Counted from the first letter of the stretch, positions 8,235-17,501 are shown. The stretch: 64,000 bases of DNA from an uncultured Jannaschia sp. (GCF_947494025.1 NZ_CANLTQ010000007.1:84779-148778); one strand, 5' to 3'. The notes: a model not told the origin generated them from the letters alone. Made by a program: numbers and translations.

Positions 8235-8557
8235 TGCTTGAAGGGAACCCATTCACTGGCGAAGTCACAATCGTTTTGAACGGTGAGCGCCAAATTCTGA
8301 AACTGACGCTTGGATCTCTGGCGGAACTCGAAGCGGCGATCGCCGAGGACTCTCTTGTTTCGCTTATCGAGAGGTTCGAGGCAGGAAGATTCACTACTAA
8401 AGATGTTATTCGGCTCCTGCTAGCAGGTTTGAGAGGCGGCGGCTGGCAAGGAACAGGACGAAAACTGCTCGACGCCGACATCGAAGGCGGGATGCCACAG
8501 GCGATCCGCGTCGCGGCCCTTCTCCTGACCCGCTCTTTCGCTATGCCCGTCACGTGA
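8234..8557 (+). CDS. GTA g10, tail assembly chaperone-like protein
   Basis: 107 residues, member of the GTA gp10 / phage tail assembly chaperone group (PF11836-like). Typical are the opening NPFTGEVTIVLNGERQILKLTLGSLAELE, then ELEAAIAEDSLVSLIERF and DVIRLLLAGLRGGG. It probably chaperones the tape-measure protein with g10.1, as gpG/gpGT does in lambda; here the two parts are separate overlapping genes and no slippery frameshift is needed. The ATG at 8234 overlaps the g9 stop by one base; a TTG at 8231 is possible but less likely. Confidence 0.87.
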   Translation: MLEGNPFTGEVTIVLNGERQILKLTLGSLAELEAAIAEDSLVSLIERFEAGRFTTKDVIRLLLAGLRGGGWQGTGRKLLDADIEGGMPQAIRVAALLLTRSFAMPVT

Positions 8558-8748
8558 AGGAGCGTTTCGACTGGCATACCCTCATGGCCGCAGGTATGCG
8601 CGGACTAAATCTGAGACCAACAGAGTTCTGGGCGTTAACACCTGCGGAACTGGCGTTCCTGCTTGGTCAAAGACAAGGCACCCATGTTCTAAACCGCGAT
8701 GGTCTCGAAGCGCTTCAGCGGCGCTTTCCAGACATTAAAGGTAACTGA
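8554..8748 (+). CDS. GTA g10.1, small tail assembly chaperone (rcc01693-like)
   Basis: A 64-residue protein, often missed because it is short and begins with GTG. It fits the small phage tail assembly chaperone family PF09550: FDWHTLMAAGMRGLNLRPTEFWALTPAELAFLL and the end LEALQRRFPDIKGN. The GTG overlaps the g10 stop (GTGA), so it is coupled to g10. The tape-measure-like gene follows after one base if it starts at 8750. Confidence 0.85.
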   Translation: MKERFDWHTLMAAGMRGLNLRPTEFWALTPAELAFLLGQRQGTHVLNRDGLEALQRRFPDIKGN

Positions 8749-8749
8749 A

Positions 8750-9400
8750 TTGACTTACAACGAAGACTTCGACGAACTCGGCGAGAAAATAGAAGTTCTC
8801 GAAAGTCATCTTGGCGGAATCGAATCCTTCGTTTCACGTTTCGCGCAGGAGCTTGGTTCTCTCGAGGGACAGTTGCGACAGACTCAGAAAGAGACGCAGG
8901 GATTAACGAGAGCGTTCGGAACGTCACTCAAACAGGCTATGGATGGCGTTGCCACTGATGGGATAAAGTTATCGGATTCGCTAAGCGCGCTTACGCGCTC
9001 GTTGTTGAACGCTACATACAATGCTGCAACGAAGCCTGTAACACTCGCCGCCAGTTCAGCGGTTACAGAAGGCTTTGGCTCGCTCTTCCCGTTCGCTTCT
9101 GGAGGAAGTTTCACGCAAGGACGCGTGTTGCCATTTGCAAAGGGTGACATCGTCGGCTCGCCGACAGTCTTTCAGATGAGGGGCGGGGCCGGTTTGATGG
9201 GGGAGGCTGGACCCGAAGCTGTGATGCCACTTACTCGAGGAACTGACGGACGCTTAGGCGTCCAAGCCTCAGGTTCGGCTGCGCCCATTTCCGTGCAAAT
9301 GCACATTTCGACCCCCGACGCCCAGAGTTTCCGAAGGTCGCGAACCCAGATCGCTGCGGAGATGTCACGAGCTCTCTCCCACGGGGCAAGAAATCGATAG
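8750..9400 (+). CDS. GTA g11, short tape-measure protein
   Basis: A 216-residue protein that sets tail length. The N-terminal half is helical and heptad-like (DELGEKIEVLESHLGGIESFVSRFAQEL), and the C-terminal half has the family's glycine-rich block FASGGSFTQGRVLPFAKGDIVGSPTVFQMRGGAGLMGEAGPEAVMPLTRG, also found at the end of longer phage tape measures. I chose TTG at 8750, with AAAGG nine bases upstream and one base after g10.1; an ATG at 8699 would overlap g10.1 by 50 bases. The short length suits a short-tailed GTA particle. Confidence 0.85.
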   Translation: MTYNEDFDELGEKIEVLESHLGGIESFVSRFAQELGSLEGQLRQTQKETQGLTRAFGTSLKQAMDGVATDGIKLSDSLSALTRSLLNATYNAATKPVTLAASSAVTEGFGSLFPFASGGSFTQGRVLPFAKGDIVGSPTVFQMRGGAGLMGEAGPEAVMPLTRGTDGRLGVQASGSAAPISVQMHISTPDAQSFRRSRTQIAAEMSRALSHGARNR

Positions 9401-9409
9401 GGCAAGAAA

Positions 9410-10039
9410 ATGGCGTTCCACGAAGTTAGATTTCCTACCCGTCTATCGTATGGATCGGTGGGCGGGCCTACCAGACATACTGAAATCGTTACGCTCGCGA
9501 ACGGCTTCGAAGAGCGAAATACTCCCTGGGAGCATTCCCGTCGGCGTTATAATGCCGGGTTCGGGTTGCGTTCACTTGAAGACATCAACGAGATTGTATC
9601 GTTCTTCGAAGCACGGCGGGGGCAGCTTTACGGTTTTAGATGGAAGGATTGGCTAGACTACAAAAGTTGTGATCCAAATGGTAAGGTTTCCACGCGAGAT
9701 CAACTTATAGGGAAAGGAAATGGTAAGTTGATGTCGTTTCAGATTATAAAGGCGTATTCCTCTGGTGAGGAAACCTACGAACGTCGGATATCTAAGATCG
9801 TCGCCGGAACGATTTGCCTGGCAATCGACGGAGTGAATCTTTCAGCGTCTGAGTATGACACGGACATCGTAAATGGTGTAGTGAGCTTAAGGACCGCCCC
9901 TGAGATCGGAGCGAAGATTACCGCGGGATACGAATTCGATGTACCGGCTCGGTTCGATACGGACCAGATACTTAGTTCCATTTCAAGCATACAGGGCGGC
10001 GATATTCCGGACATCCCGGTGGTGGAGCTAAGAGTATGA
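9410..10039 (+). CDS. GTA g12, DUF2460 distal tail protein
   Basis: 209 residues, DUF2460 (TIGR02217-like). It has FHEVRFPTRLSYGSVGGP at the start, W..SRRRYNAG, then F.ARRGQLYGFRWKDWLDYKS and RFDTDQ near the end, the conserved core of the family. It forms the distal tail ring that joins the tube to the hub. Its end overlaps g13 by four bases. The base composition is clearly lower in GC than flanking host genes (third positions often A or T), but there is no frameshift. Confidence 0.93.
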   Translation: MAFHEVRFPTRLSYGSVGGPTRHTEIVTLANGFEERNTPWEHSRRRYNAGFGLRSLEDINEIVSFFEARRGQLYGFRWKDWLDYKSCDPNGKVSTRDQLIGKGNGKLMSFQIIKAYSSGEETYERRISKIVAGTICLAIDGVNLSASEYDTDIVNGVVSLRTAPEIGAKITAGYEFDVPARFDTDQILSSISSIQGGDIPDIPVVELRV

Positions 10040-10881
10040 AGGTCAACAATAATGATCAACAAGACGAGGTTACGACTTCCTGCCGCGTGTGGGTCGTAGT
10101 TCGGAAAGACGGCGAGGTATTTGGCTTTACTGACCACGATAAGCGGATTGAGGTCGAGGGGGTTGTCTGTCAAGCTTCCTCCGGGGTTTTGGCAGGTGCA
10201 CTGCAAAGTACGACGGGTTTAGCCGTCGACAACGGTGAATTCCATGGCGCTATAAATGACGATGTCATCAAGCCCGCAGATATTCGGATTGGCAGATGGG
10301 ACGAAGCTGAAGTACGAATATACAGCGTGAACTGGCTGAGACCAAATGAGCACGAACAAATCTTTCGAGGCTATATTGGTGAAATAAGAGTTAGCGATGG
10401 AAAGTTTTCAGCGGAGCTTCGATCACCCGTGCAGGTACTTAATAATATCAGAGGAAGGGTCTACGAACGTCACTGTGACGCAATCCTTGGAGATAATAGA
10501 TGCTGCGTTGATTTACAAACAAAGTTCGTAATCGAAGAGACCATCCTTGAAATCATCGATATGGCGACTATCACCGTTTCATCAAGTGATGACTTTGCAG
10601 ACGGCTACTTTTCTTTTGGTCAGGTAAATATTATGCTTGCCGAGGGGAGATGTTTGTCGACTTCTATACGACTTGACAGGCAGGTGATTGGGGGGCGGAG
10701 GTTATCGTTAGGTAGCTCGATCGGAGGCGACATACAGGTGGGTGCCGATGTGTCTATTTACGCGGGATGCAACAAGGAATTTTCTACCTGTATTAAAAAG
10801 TTCGATAACATAATAAATTTCCGTGGGTTTCCTACGATGCCTTCGGAGGACTGGCTTACAAAGCATCCATCGACGGGATAG
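10036..10881 (+). CDS. GTA g13, DUF2163 tail hub protein with Fe-S-type cysteines
   Basis: 281-residue hub protein (DUF2163). The family signatures WVVVRKDGEVFGFTDHDKRI and VYERHCDAILGDNRCCVDL are present. Cysteines at 147, 156 (with an adjacent one at 157), 245 and 252 match the four-cysteine set that in the Rhodobacter GTA hub and in phage lambda gpL holds an iron-sulfur cluster at the tail tip; the cluster here is inferred, not seen. GC is low for this genome (27 of 60 bases in the line beginning at 10621). The stop is 19 bases before g14. Confidence 0.92.
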   Translation: MKVNNNDQQDEVTTSCRVWVVVRKDGEVFGFTDHDKRIEVEGVVCQASSGVLAGALQSTTGLAVDNGEFHGAINDDVIKPADIRIGRWDEAEVRIYSVNWLRPNEHEQIFRGYIGEIRVSDGKFSAELRSPVQVLNNIRGRVYERHCDAILGDNRCCVDLQTKFVIEETILEIIDMATITVSSSDDFADGYFSFGQVNIMLAEGRCLSTSIRLDRQVIGGRRLSLGSSIGGDIQVGADVSIYAGCNKEFSTCIKKFDNIINFRGFPTMPSEDWLTKHPSTG

Positions 10882-10900
10882 ACCTCTATGGCAGGGCGGA

Positions 10901-11338
10901 ATGATTGAAGTAGCGGTATCGGCTAGGCAATGGATAGGCACTCCTTATGTGCACCAGGCATCAGTAAAGGGCGTTGGAGCTGATTGTCTTGGTCTTGTCC
11001 GAGGGATCTGGCGGGAGTTGTACGGAGATGAGCCGGCGGCGGTCCCGAACTACTCTCGGGATTGGGGTGAGTCGCGGGCTGATGAGTGTCTTCGTGCCGC
11101 TGCGGAAGCTGTGATGACCATCGTGGAGCCTCAAAAGGCTCTGCTGCCGGGGCAAGTTTTGCTCTTTCGCATGCGTCAGGGATCGATTGCAAAACACCTC
11201 GGCGTTCTGGGCGACGTTGATCCGGTTGCAACTTTCATTCATGCCTACTCCGGTCGAGCCGTTCACGAAAGCATGCTGTCGAAACCTTGGCAGAAGCGCC
11301 TCGTGGCTCGTTTTTCTTTTCCTCAAGTTATGCGTTGA
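10901..11338 (+). CDS. GTA g14, NlpC/P60-type cell-wall peptidase
   Basis: 145 residues. NlpC/P60 fold with the catalytic cysteine in GVGADCLGLVRG (Cys 29) and a histidine in AKHLGVL (His 99); a further histidine in FIHAYSG may complete the triad. In the GTA particle it is a tail-tip peptidase that should open the recipient's periplasmic peptidoglycan for DNA entry. The start ATG at 10901 follows AGGGCGGA closely; the longer open frame from 10823 would overlap g13. It is followed by g15 with an 11-base gap. Confidence 0.93.
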   Translation: MIEVAVSARQWIGTPYVHQASVKGVGADCLGLVRGIWRELYGDEPAAVPNYSRDWGESRADECLRAAAEAVMTIVEPQKALLPGQVLLFRMRQGSIAKHLGVLGDVDPVATFIHAYSGRAVHESMLSKPWQKRLVARFSFPQVMR

Positions 11339-11349
11339 AAGGAGCCGTC

Positions 11350-14300
11350 ATGGCTACTCTCGCACTCGGCGCCGCTGGTGCTGCCATCGGTGGAAGTGTG
11401 GGTGGTTCCCTGTTGGGACTCAGTCCTGCTACATTAGGAAGGGCCGCAGGGGCATTTGTTGGAAGGTCAATCGATCAGGCGGTGTTGGGTACCGGGTCCG
11501 ACGTTGTCGAAGTCGGGAAACTGGAACGCATACGTCTAACAGGTTCATCCGAAGGTACTGCAATTCCGCGTTTGTTCGGCCGAAACCGGATCAGTGGGCA
11601 AATTATATGGGCGTCAGAGTTCCAAGAGCGGAAACGAAAAACGGGGGGTGGTAAAGGTAGCCCTGCAGAGCCTGAACGGTATACCTACAGCTATTCGGTG
11701 TCATTAGCGGTTGCTTTGTGCGAGGGGGAAATCCGACGCGTAGGGCGTGTTTGGGCGGATGGCGTCGAGGTCGCCAAGGATAGTTTGCATTTGCGTGTTT
11801 ACTCAGGATGTGAAGATCAGCAGCCAGATTCGTTAATAGAGGCGACATACGGGCGCGGGCGCGCGCCGGCGTATCGAGGTACAGCATACGTCGTATTTGA
11901 AGATCTCGATCTCGCTCCTTTTGGAAACCGCGTTCCACAATTTACCTTTGAGGTCTTCCGATCCGTTACGGCGGATGGTTGTCCTAATTCTATCTCGGAT
12001 ATTGTTCAAGGTATTGCTCTCGTTCCCGGTACTGGCGAGTACGCGCTCGCTACAACGCCGATCTATTATGACTACGGATTAAGTAATAAAGTTACCGCGA
12101 ATTCGAGCTCTGGGCATAGTGCCACTGATTTTATATTGGCTACAGATAACCTTATAGATGAGTTTCCAAACTTGAAGACGGTCTCATTAGTGGTCTCATG
12201 GTTCGGAAACGATCTTAGGTGCGCAAATTGTGAGATTAGGCCTTGTGTCGAGCAAAACGCTTACGACGGCAAGCCAAAAGCTTGGAATGTTGCAGGTGTA
12301 AAGCGTAGCGAAGCGCCGACGGTTCCTTTCTTAGAGGGAAGGCCGGCCTACGGCGGTACACCAAGTGATGATTCTGTGAAAGAAGCGATAACACATCTAC
12401 GGCATCTTGGTCTCGATATTACTTTCTACCCTTTCGTACTGATGAGTCAGACTGGGGGAAACGGGCTACCTGACCCTTGGGGCGGAGAAGAACAAGCTGT
12501 TCTACCATGGCGCGGCCGTATCTGTACCACGCTCGCTCCGGGTCAACCCGGGACGCCGGACGGATCGTCAGTTGCGGAGGCCGAAGTAGCCCGCTTCTTC
12601 CATGGCACTACATCCGGCGAATGGACCTACAATCGGTTTATCCTCCATTATGCAAAGCTTTGTGCCGAAGCTGGCGGAGTAGAATCGTTTTGCATTGGGT
12701 CGGAGATGCGCTCCCTCACGCAAGTACGTGGAAAAAACAATTCCTTCCCCGCTGTCCGAGAGCTCTGTGATCTAGCCGAACAGGTCAAACTTATACTGCC
12801 GGGGGCGAAGCTGAGTTACGCAGCAGATTGGTCTGAATACTTTGGATATCATCCATCCGATACTGGAAGCGTACACTTTCATTTGGACCCGCTTTGGGCC
12901 CACGATGCGATCGACTTTATTGGTATTGATAACTATATGCCGCTTTCCGATTGGCGAGATTTTGATGGGCATAAAGACGGTAGTTTTTCCTCGATCTTCG
13001 ATCCGGCTTACCTAGCGGGCAATGTCGCAGGCGGTGAAGGTTACGATTGGTTCTACCCATCGGTGAAACATCGAGATGAACAAGAACGTATTCCTATTCG
13101 CGATGAACGATATGGGGAGTCTTGGGTCTGGAGGTATAAGGACTTACGAGGTTGGTGGCAAAACGAGCACTACGAAAGGATAAATGGGGCGCGATCGGAA
13201 ATACCGACCGCGTGGGTGCCGCGGTCGAAGCCAATACGATTTACAGAGTATGGTTGCGCAGCAATCAACAAAGGCACGAATCAGCCCAACAAATTTATTG
13301 ACGAAAAGTCCTCGGAGAGTTCAACGCCCTTCTATTCGAATGGCTCTCGAGACGACGCGATGCAGGTTGCTTATCATCAAGCTCTTATAGGCTACTGGGG
13401 GGACGATAATGTCAACCCCCCGATGCCGGCTGGGCAGGGACGTATGATCGACCTGTCTCATAGTTGTGCTTGGGCTTGGGATTCTCGACCTTGGCCGTAT
13501 TTCCCCGAGATGGCTGATTACTGGAGCGACGGTATAAACCATTCGAGAGGACACTGGCTAACGGGGCGGAGTAGCCTGCAGCCACTCAGCACGGTGGTTG
13601 CAGAGCTTTGCAAGTCAAGTGGTTTGCGAGATGTTGATGTATCTCGTGTTAGGGGTGTTTTGCGTGGATACTCTATCGCGACTAATCAGTCCGCTCGGGC
13701 TGATCTGCAACCTCTGCTTCTCGCGTACGGCATCGAGGTCGCAGTGCGAAACGGGACGGTCTGTTTTTTTAGTAGGAATGAAGCGGATGTGATCGAATTA
13801 GACGCGGAGCGATTTGTCAGAAGCGACGATCCCGTGCTGGTTCGACACCGGCAGGCAACATCCGAAACTCCGAAGAGGGTGGTCATTAACTATGCCGATG
13901 ATGGCGGAAATTATGAGGTTAGAGCCGCTAGCGCCTCTCGATCCGGGGGAGCCCCCATTCCCATATCGACGATGGATCTTCCGCTTGTTCTCACGCCGGG
14001 CGAAAGCCGGGAAATGGCGGAGAGGTTTTTGGCAGAAATAGAGAATGCAGACGAAACAATAGAGTTTTCGCTTCCGCCTTCCAACTCTGAAGTGACAGTG
14101 GGCTCTTTGGTACGCTTGAAAAGAACCGAGGACTTGTGGCGCGTAGACCGCATTCTCGACGGACCATCCCGGAAGGTCGAAGCGGTTCGGACGGACATGA
14201 GCGTCTATAGCCCAATCGAGCGAGACGACTTTGTTAGGACACGCGTCCGTCGCCGCACCCCGTTGCCGGTAGATGTTCAGGTTCTCGATCTTCCGCTCCT

Positions 14301-15186
14301 GTCGAATGACCACCGTCCGCACGCGCCCTATCTTGCCGTAACGGCTGAACCCTGGCCTGGGCCGGTCGCTGTAATGTCATCGGTTGATGACAGTGACTAC
14401 AAGTTGAACACGACGGTCGACGCATCGTCGATCATTGGCATTACGACAAACGAACTCGTAGCAGCTAGTCCTGCTGTCTGGGATAACGGGCCCGAACTTG
14501 TCGTATCGGTTTCAAGTGACGCGCTCGCGTCCGTAACGCTTGCGAAGATGCTTGCCGGTGAGAACGCAGCGGCCATTGGCGACGGCGATCAGATGGGCTG
14601 GGAGATTTTCCAGTATCTCAACGCGCGACTGGTCGAGAAACGTCTTTGGGCTCTGTCCGGCCGGCTTCGTGGTCAGCGGGGCACGGAACATGCGATACGC
14701 AAACCGTGGCCGGCGGGGAGCAGAGTAGTTTTCCTCGACACTTCTTTGACGCAGCCAGATATCCCAGCGGATGCCCTGGGGCTCGAACGCCACCTCCGTT
14801 ACGGGCCCGCCTCCTCGGCCATCGACAGCCCGGAATTCCAGCATATGACTGTGGCAGCATCGGGCGAGGGACTCATGCCGTACGCGCCGGTCCACCTGTC
14901 CGTTGCTCTACTTAAGGATGGGGTGGAAGCCCGTTGGATCCGGCGTACGCGGTCGAATATCGATGGGTGGAACGCGGTCGATGCGCCCCTTGCGGAGGTA
15001 CGGGAAAGGTATCTCGTTCGGATTGAGGATCGGAAAGGTCGGCGCGTTTACGAGGAGATGGTGGAGGAACCGATCTGTCGCGTCGGACGCGACGTGCTAT
15101 CGACGGAGGGCGGGGCGGTTCTGAAGGTTGCTCAACTGTCGGATGAAGTTGGCCTAGGTCATTTCGCGGTTATCGCGCTGCAGTGA
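11350..15186 (+). CDS. GTA g15, large tail-tip / host-interaction protein
   Basis: The largest GTA protein, 1278 residues, forming the central tail fibre or baseplate part that meets the host cell. The N terminus is glycine-rich and hydrophobic (MATLALGAAGAAIGGSVGG). Roughly residues 340-735 form the GTA TIM-barrel-like domain: ITFYPFVLMSQ, a long aromatic middle, FTEYGCAAINKGTNQPNKF and a HWLTGR end. A phage-tail_3-like section follows at about 780-950, then C-terminal beta-rich receptor-binding-type repeats. AAAGGAG precedes the ATG at 11350. GC falls to about 38% locally (23 of 60 bases in the line beginning at 12061) and recovers to 60% near the end, with the frame intact throughout. Confidence 0.94.
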   Translation: MATLALGAAGAAIGGSVGGSLLGLSPATLGRAAGAFVGRSIDQAVLGTGSDVVEVGKLERIRLTGSSEGTAIPRLFGRNRISGQIIWASEFQERKRKTGGGKGSPAEPERYTYSYSVSLAVALCEGEIRRVGRVWADGVEVAKDSLHLRVYSGCEDQQPDSLIEATYGRGRAPAYRGTAYVVFEDLDLAPFGNRVPQFTFEVFRSVTADGCPNSISDIVQGIALVPGTGEYALATTPIYYDYGLSNKVTANSSSGHSATDFILATDNLIDEFPNLKTVSLVVSWFGNDLRCANCEIRPCVEQNAYDGKPKAWNVAGVKRSEAPTVPFLEGRPAYGGTPSDDSVKEAITHLRHLGLDITFYPFVLMSQTGGNGLPDPWGGEEQAVLPWRGRICTTLAPGQPGTPDGSSVAEAEVARFFHGTTSGEWTYNRFILHYAKLCAEAGGVESFCIGSEMRSLTQVRGKNNSFPAVRELCDLAEQVKLILPGAKLSYAADWSEYFGYHPSDTGSVHFHLDPLWAHDAIDFIGIDNYMPLSDWRDFDGHKDGSFSSIFDPAYLAGNVAGGEGYDWFYPSVKHRDEQERIPIRDERYGESWVWRYKDLRGWWQNEHYERINGARSEIPTAWVPRSKPIRFTEYGCAAINKGTNQPNKFIDEKSSESSTPFYSNGSRDDAMQVAYHQALIGYWGDDNVNPPMPAGQGRMIDLSHSCAWAWDSRPWPYFPEMADYWSDGINHSRGHWLTGRSSLQPLSTVVAELCKSSGLRDVDVSRVRGVLRGYSIATNQSARADLQPLLLAYGIEVAVRNGTVCFFSRNEADVIELDAERFVRSDDPVLVRHRQATSETPKRVVINYADDGGNYEVRAASASRSGGAPIPISTMDLPLVLTPGESREMAERFLAEIENADETIEFSLPPSNSEVTVGSLVRLKRTEDLWRVDRILDGPSRKVEAVRTDMSVYSPIERDDFVRTRVRRRTPLPVDVQVLDLPLLSNDHRPHAPYLAVTAEPWPGPVAVMSSVDDSDYKLNTTVDASSIIGITTNELVAASPAVWDNGPELVVSVSSDALASVTLAKMLAGENAAAIGDGDQMGWEIFQYLNARLVEKRLWALSGRLRGQRGTEHAIRKPWPAGSRVVFLDTSLTQPDIPADALGLERHLRYGPASSAIDSPEFQHMTVAASGEGLMPYAPVHLSVALLKDGVEARWIRRTRSNIDGWNAVDAPLAEVRERYLVRIEDRKGRRVYEEMVEEPICRVGRDVLSTEGGAVLKVAQLSDEVGLGHFAVIALQ

Positions 15187-15205
15187 TATGGTTTGCCCCG
15201 GTTCG

Positions 15206-15241
15206 CCTCGCGGCCTATCTGATAGGAACGACGGTGCGAGG
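15206..15241 (+). promoter_or_regulatory. Nested hairpin masking the cysE ribosome site
   Basis: CCTCGC (15206-15211) pairs with GCGAGG (15236-15241), and inside it CCTATC-T-GATAGG (15214-15226) forms a second perfect stem. GCGAGG contains the likely ribosome site for the cysE ATG at 15250, so folding would hide it. No ligand is known; this is a structural observation only. Confidence 0.4.
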
Positions 15242-15249
15242 TTCTCTTC

Positions 15250-16077
15250 ATGGCGATGGCGGAAACGTATATCAGACGGGTCGATCCCGTTTGGTCTAGG
15301 ATACTCGATGAGGCTCGGGAAGCGGTTCGCAATGAACCGCTCCTCGGAGGGTTCGTCCATTCGTCGATTCTGCATCACGACTCGATCGACAGAGCCTTAG
15401 GCTACAGGTTCGCGCAGAAGCTCGCATCCGCAGAGATGAGCGAACAGATTCTGCGCGAACTTGCCGAACGCGCCTTTGCAGACGACCCCGCCATTATCGA
15501 TGCGGCACGCGCCGACATCATCGCGGTTTTTGATCGCGACCCTGCCTGTACTCGGTTTCTCCAGCCGATCCTGTTCTTCAAGGGGTTCCAAGCGCTCCTC
15601 GCCTTTCGGATCAGTCATTGGCTCTGGCAGAAGCGACGACGGGACCTAGCGCGTTTCGTTCAGATGCGCGCGAGCGAAATATACGGCGTCGACATTCATC
15701 CCGGTGCGCATTTGGGACGCGGGATCATGATCGATCACGCCCATTCGATCGTCATAGGCGAGACCTCTGTCGTCGGTGACAACGTCTCCATGCTGCATTC
15801 GGTAACCCTCGGAGGCACTGGCAAGGAGCATGATGACCGACATCCGAAGATTGGCGACGGCGTTCTTATCGGCGCAGGGGCCAAGGTTTTGGGTAATATA
15901 TCGATCGGCCACTGTTCGCGCATTGCCGCCGGCTCGGTCGTTTTGACGGATATTCCGCCGATGAAGACCGTCGCCGGCGTACCCGCTCGCATCGTCGGCG
16001 AGGCGGGGTGTGCACAGCCTTCGGCTACGATGAACCAGCTGATCGAGGCGCAGCCGTCCGAAAAGGCGAAAGGCTGA
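15250..16077 (+). CDS. cysE: Serine O-acetyltransferase
   Basis: First step of cysteine synthesis: L-serine plus acetyl-CoA gives O-acetylserine, in the cytoplasm. 275 residues, normal CysE length. The N-terminal helical domain is followed from about residue 150 by left-handed beta-helix hexapeptide repeats (IYGVDIHPGAHLGRGIMIDHAHSIVIGETSVVGDNVSM) with the catalytic DHAHS histidine and the HSVTLGGTGKE and DRHPKIGDGV loops. The C-terminal tail is variable and polar. cysE commonly borders the GTA cluster in Rhodobacterales, and it is probably expressed apart from it. GAGG eight bases upstream supports the ATG at 15250; a second ATG at 15256 is possible. Confidence 0.96.
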   Translation: MAMAETYIRRVDPVWSRILDEAREAVRNEPLLGGFVHSSILHHDSIDRALGYRFAQKLASAEMSEQILRELAERAFADDPAIIDAARADIIAVFDRDPACTRFLQPILFFKGFQALLAFRISHWLWQKRRRDLARFVQMRASEIYGVDIHPGAHLGRGIMIDHAHSIVIGETSVVGDNVSMLHSVTLGGTGKEHDDRHPKIGDGVLIGAGAKVLGNISIGHCSRIAAGSVVLTDIPPMKTVAGVPARIVGEAGCAQPSATMNQLIEAQPSEKAKG

Positions 16078-16086
16078 GGTCCCCGA

Positions 16087-17490
16087 TCAAGCCAGCATTG
16101 TGATTGGGCTCGTCAGGTTTTCTGCGAACGCTGCGAGGAAGCCCGCACCGAGCGCCCCGTCGATCACCCGGTGATCCACGCTCAGGGTCACAGACATCAC
16201 GGTCGCGACCTTGATTTCTCCGTCAGCCCCGACGATCGGCTTCTTCACGCCGGCCCCGACAGCAAGGATCGACCCGTGCGGCGGGTTGATGACCGCGTCA
16301 AAGTTCTCCACACCGAACATTCCAAGATTGGAGATCGCGAAGCTCCCACCTTGGTATTCGTGCGGCGCGAGCTTGCGGGTACGGGCGCGGTTCGCGAGGT
16401 CCTTCATCTCTGTCGAGATCGCGCTCAGCGACTTCGTTTCCGCATCCTTCAGCACCGGCGTGAACAATCCGCCCTCCACTGCGACGGCGACGGCGACGTC
16501 CGAGGGCTTGAGTTGCAGGATTCGGTCGCCCGCCCAGACCGCGTTGGCTTCAGGCGTCTGCTGCAAAGCGAGCGCACCCGCCTTGATGATGAAGTCGTTG
16601 ACCGACAGCTTCACTCCCCGGCTCTCAAGTTGCCTGTTCAGGTCTGACCGGAAGGCCAGAAGCGGATCGAGGACGATGTCGCGACGCAGGTAGAAGTGCG
16701 GGATCGTCTGTTTCGCTTCGGTCAGGCGCGCGGCGATCGTGCGGCGCATCCCGTCGAGCTTGACCTCTTCGAACGCGCGACCTTCGTACATTCGAAGGAC
16801 CTGCTCGGCGCCCATACCGACGGGCATCGCCGGCTTCGCGCCGTCGGTGTCCTCCTTCGGCGCATCGAGTTTCTGCGGCGCCGGAGCCTTCGCCGCCTTG
16901 TCGTCCTTTGCCGCGCCAGGCTCGGCGTTCTCGACATCCGTCTTCACGATGCGGCCACGGGGGCCGGAGCCCGTGATCGCCGACAGGTCAAGCCCGCGAT
17001 CCTTGGCGATGCGGCGGGCGAGGGGCGTTGCGAAGATCCGTTCCCCGGATTTCGGTGCCGCGGACGCCGCGGTCTCTGCCGCCGCATCCGACGACACGGC
17101 CGCCGTCGCCGAGCCGGACGTTCCAGCCTCCGCGCCGCCATCCTCGCGTCCGTAGCCCTTCTGCGGCTCCGTCCGGCCGCTCGGCTCGGCCGGAGCGGCA
17201 TGCGAGGAGCCGTCGGACGCGGCGTCGTCGACGGCAGACGCATCCTCTCCCTCTTCCAGCAAAACGGCGATCGGCGCGTTGACCTTCACGCCCTCGGTGC
17301 CCTCCGCCACGAGGAGCTTGCCGACGACGCCTTCGTCGACCGCCTCGAACTCCATCGTCGCCTTGTCCGTCTCGATCTCCGCAAGGAGGTCGCCGGAGGA
17401 GACGGTATCGCCTTCCTTTACCAGCCATTTCGCAAGCGTACCCTCCTCCATGGTGGGGGAGAGCGCGGGCATCAGGATCTCGGTCGCCAT
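16087..17490 (-). CDS. pdhC: Pyruvate dehydrogenase E2, dihydrolipoyl acetyltransferase
   Basis: Core of the pyruvate dehydrogenase complex, moving the acetyl group from lipoate to CoA. 467 residues: one lipoyl domain (about 1-80) with the lipoylated lysine in ETDKATM (Lys 43); an alanine- and acid-rich linker; the E3/E1-binding domain (about 160-195, [17 protein letters not shown]); another linker; and the catalytic domain ending in the HRVIDGALG active-site motif. The ATG at 17490 follows pdhB by 11 bases in the same operon. The lipoyl domain is almost identical to that of the neighbouring E1-beta. An upstream open frame in the same phase is not coding. Confidence 0.96.
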   Translation of the reverse strand: MATEILMPALSPTMEEGTLAKWLVKEGDTVSSGDLLAEIETDKATMEFEAVDEGVVGKLLVAEGTEGVKVNAPIAVLLEEGEDASAVDDAASDGSSHAAPAEPSGRTEPQKGYGREDGGAEAGTSGSATAAVSSDAAAETAASAAPKSGERIFATPLARRIAKDRGLDLSAITGSGPRGRIVKTDVENAEPGAAKDDKAAKAPAPQKLDAPKEDTDGAKPAMPVGMGAEQVLRMYEGRAFEEVKLDGMRRTIAARLTEAKQTIPHFYLRRDIVLDPLLAFRSDLNRQLESRGVKLSVNDFIIKAGALALQQTPEANAVWAGDRILQLKPSDVAVAVAVEGGLFTPVLKDAETKSLSAISTEMKDLANRARTRKLAPHEYQGGSFAISNLGMFGVENFDAVINPPHGSILAVGAGVKKPIVGADGEIKVATVMSVTLSVDHRVIDGALGAGFLAAFAENLTSPITMLA

Positions 17491-17501
17491 CTCGGTCTCC
17501 C

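Noticed and set aside
8234..8748. Programmed frameshift between g10 and g10.1
   Set aside because: g10.1 has its own GTG start overlapping the g10 stop, and I saw no slippery heptamer there.
1425..15186. Ordinary prophage instead of a GTA
   Set aside because: No integrase, repressor, replication or lysis genes and no attachment sites are next to it; gene order and the cysE border match the GTA.
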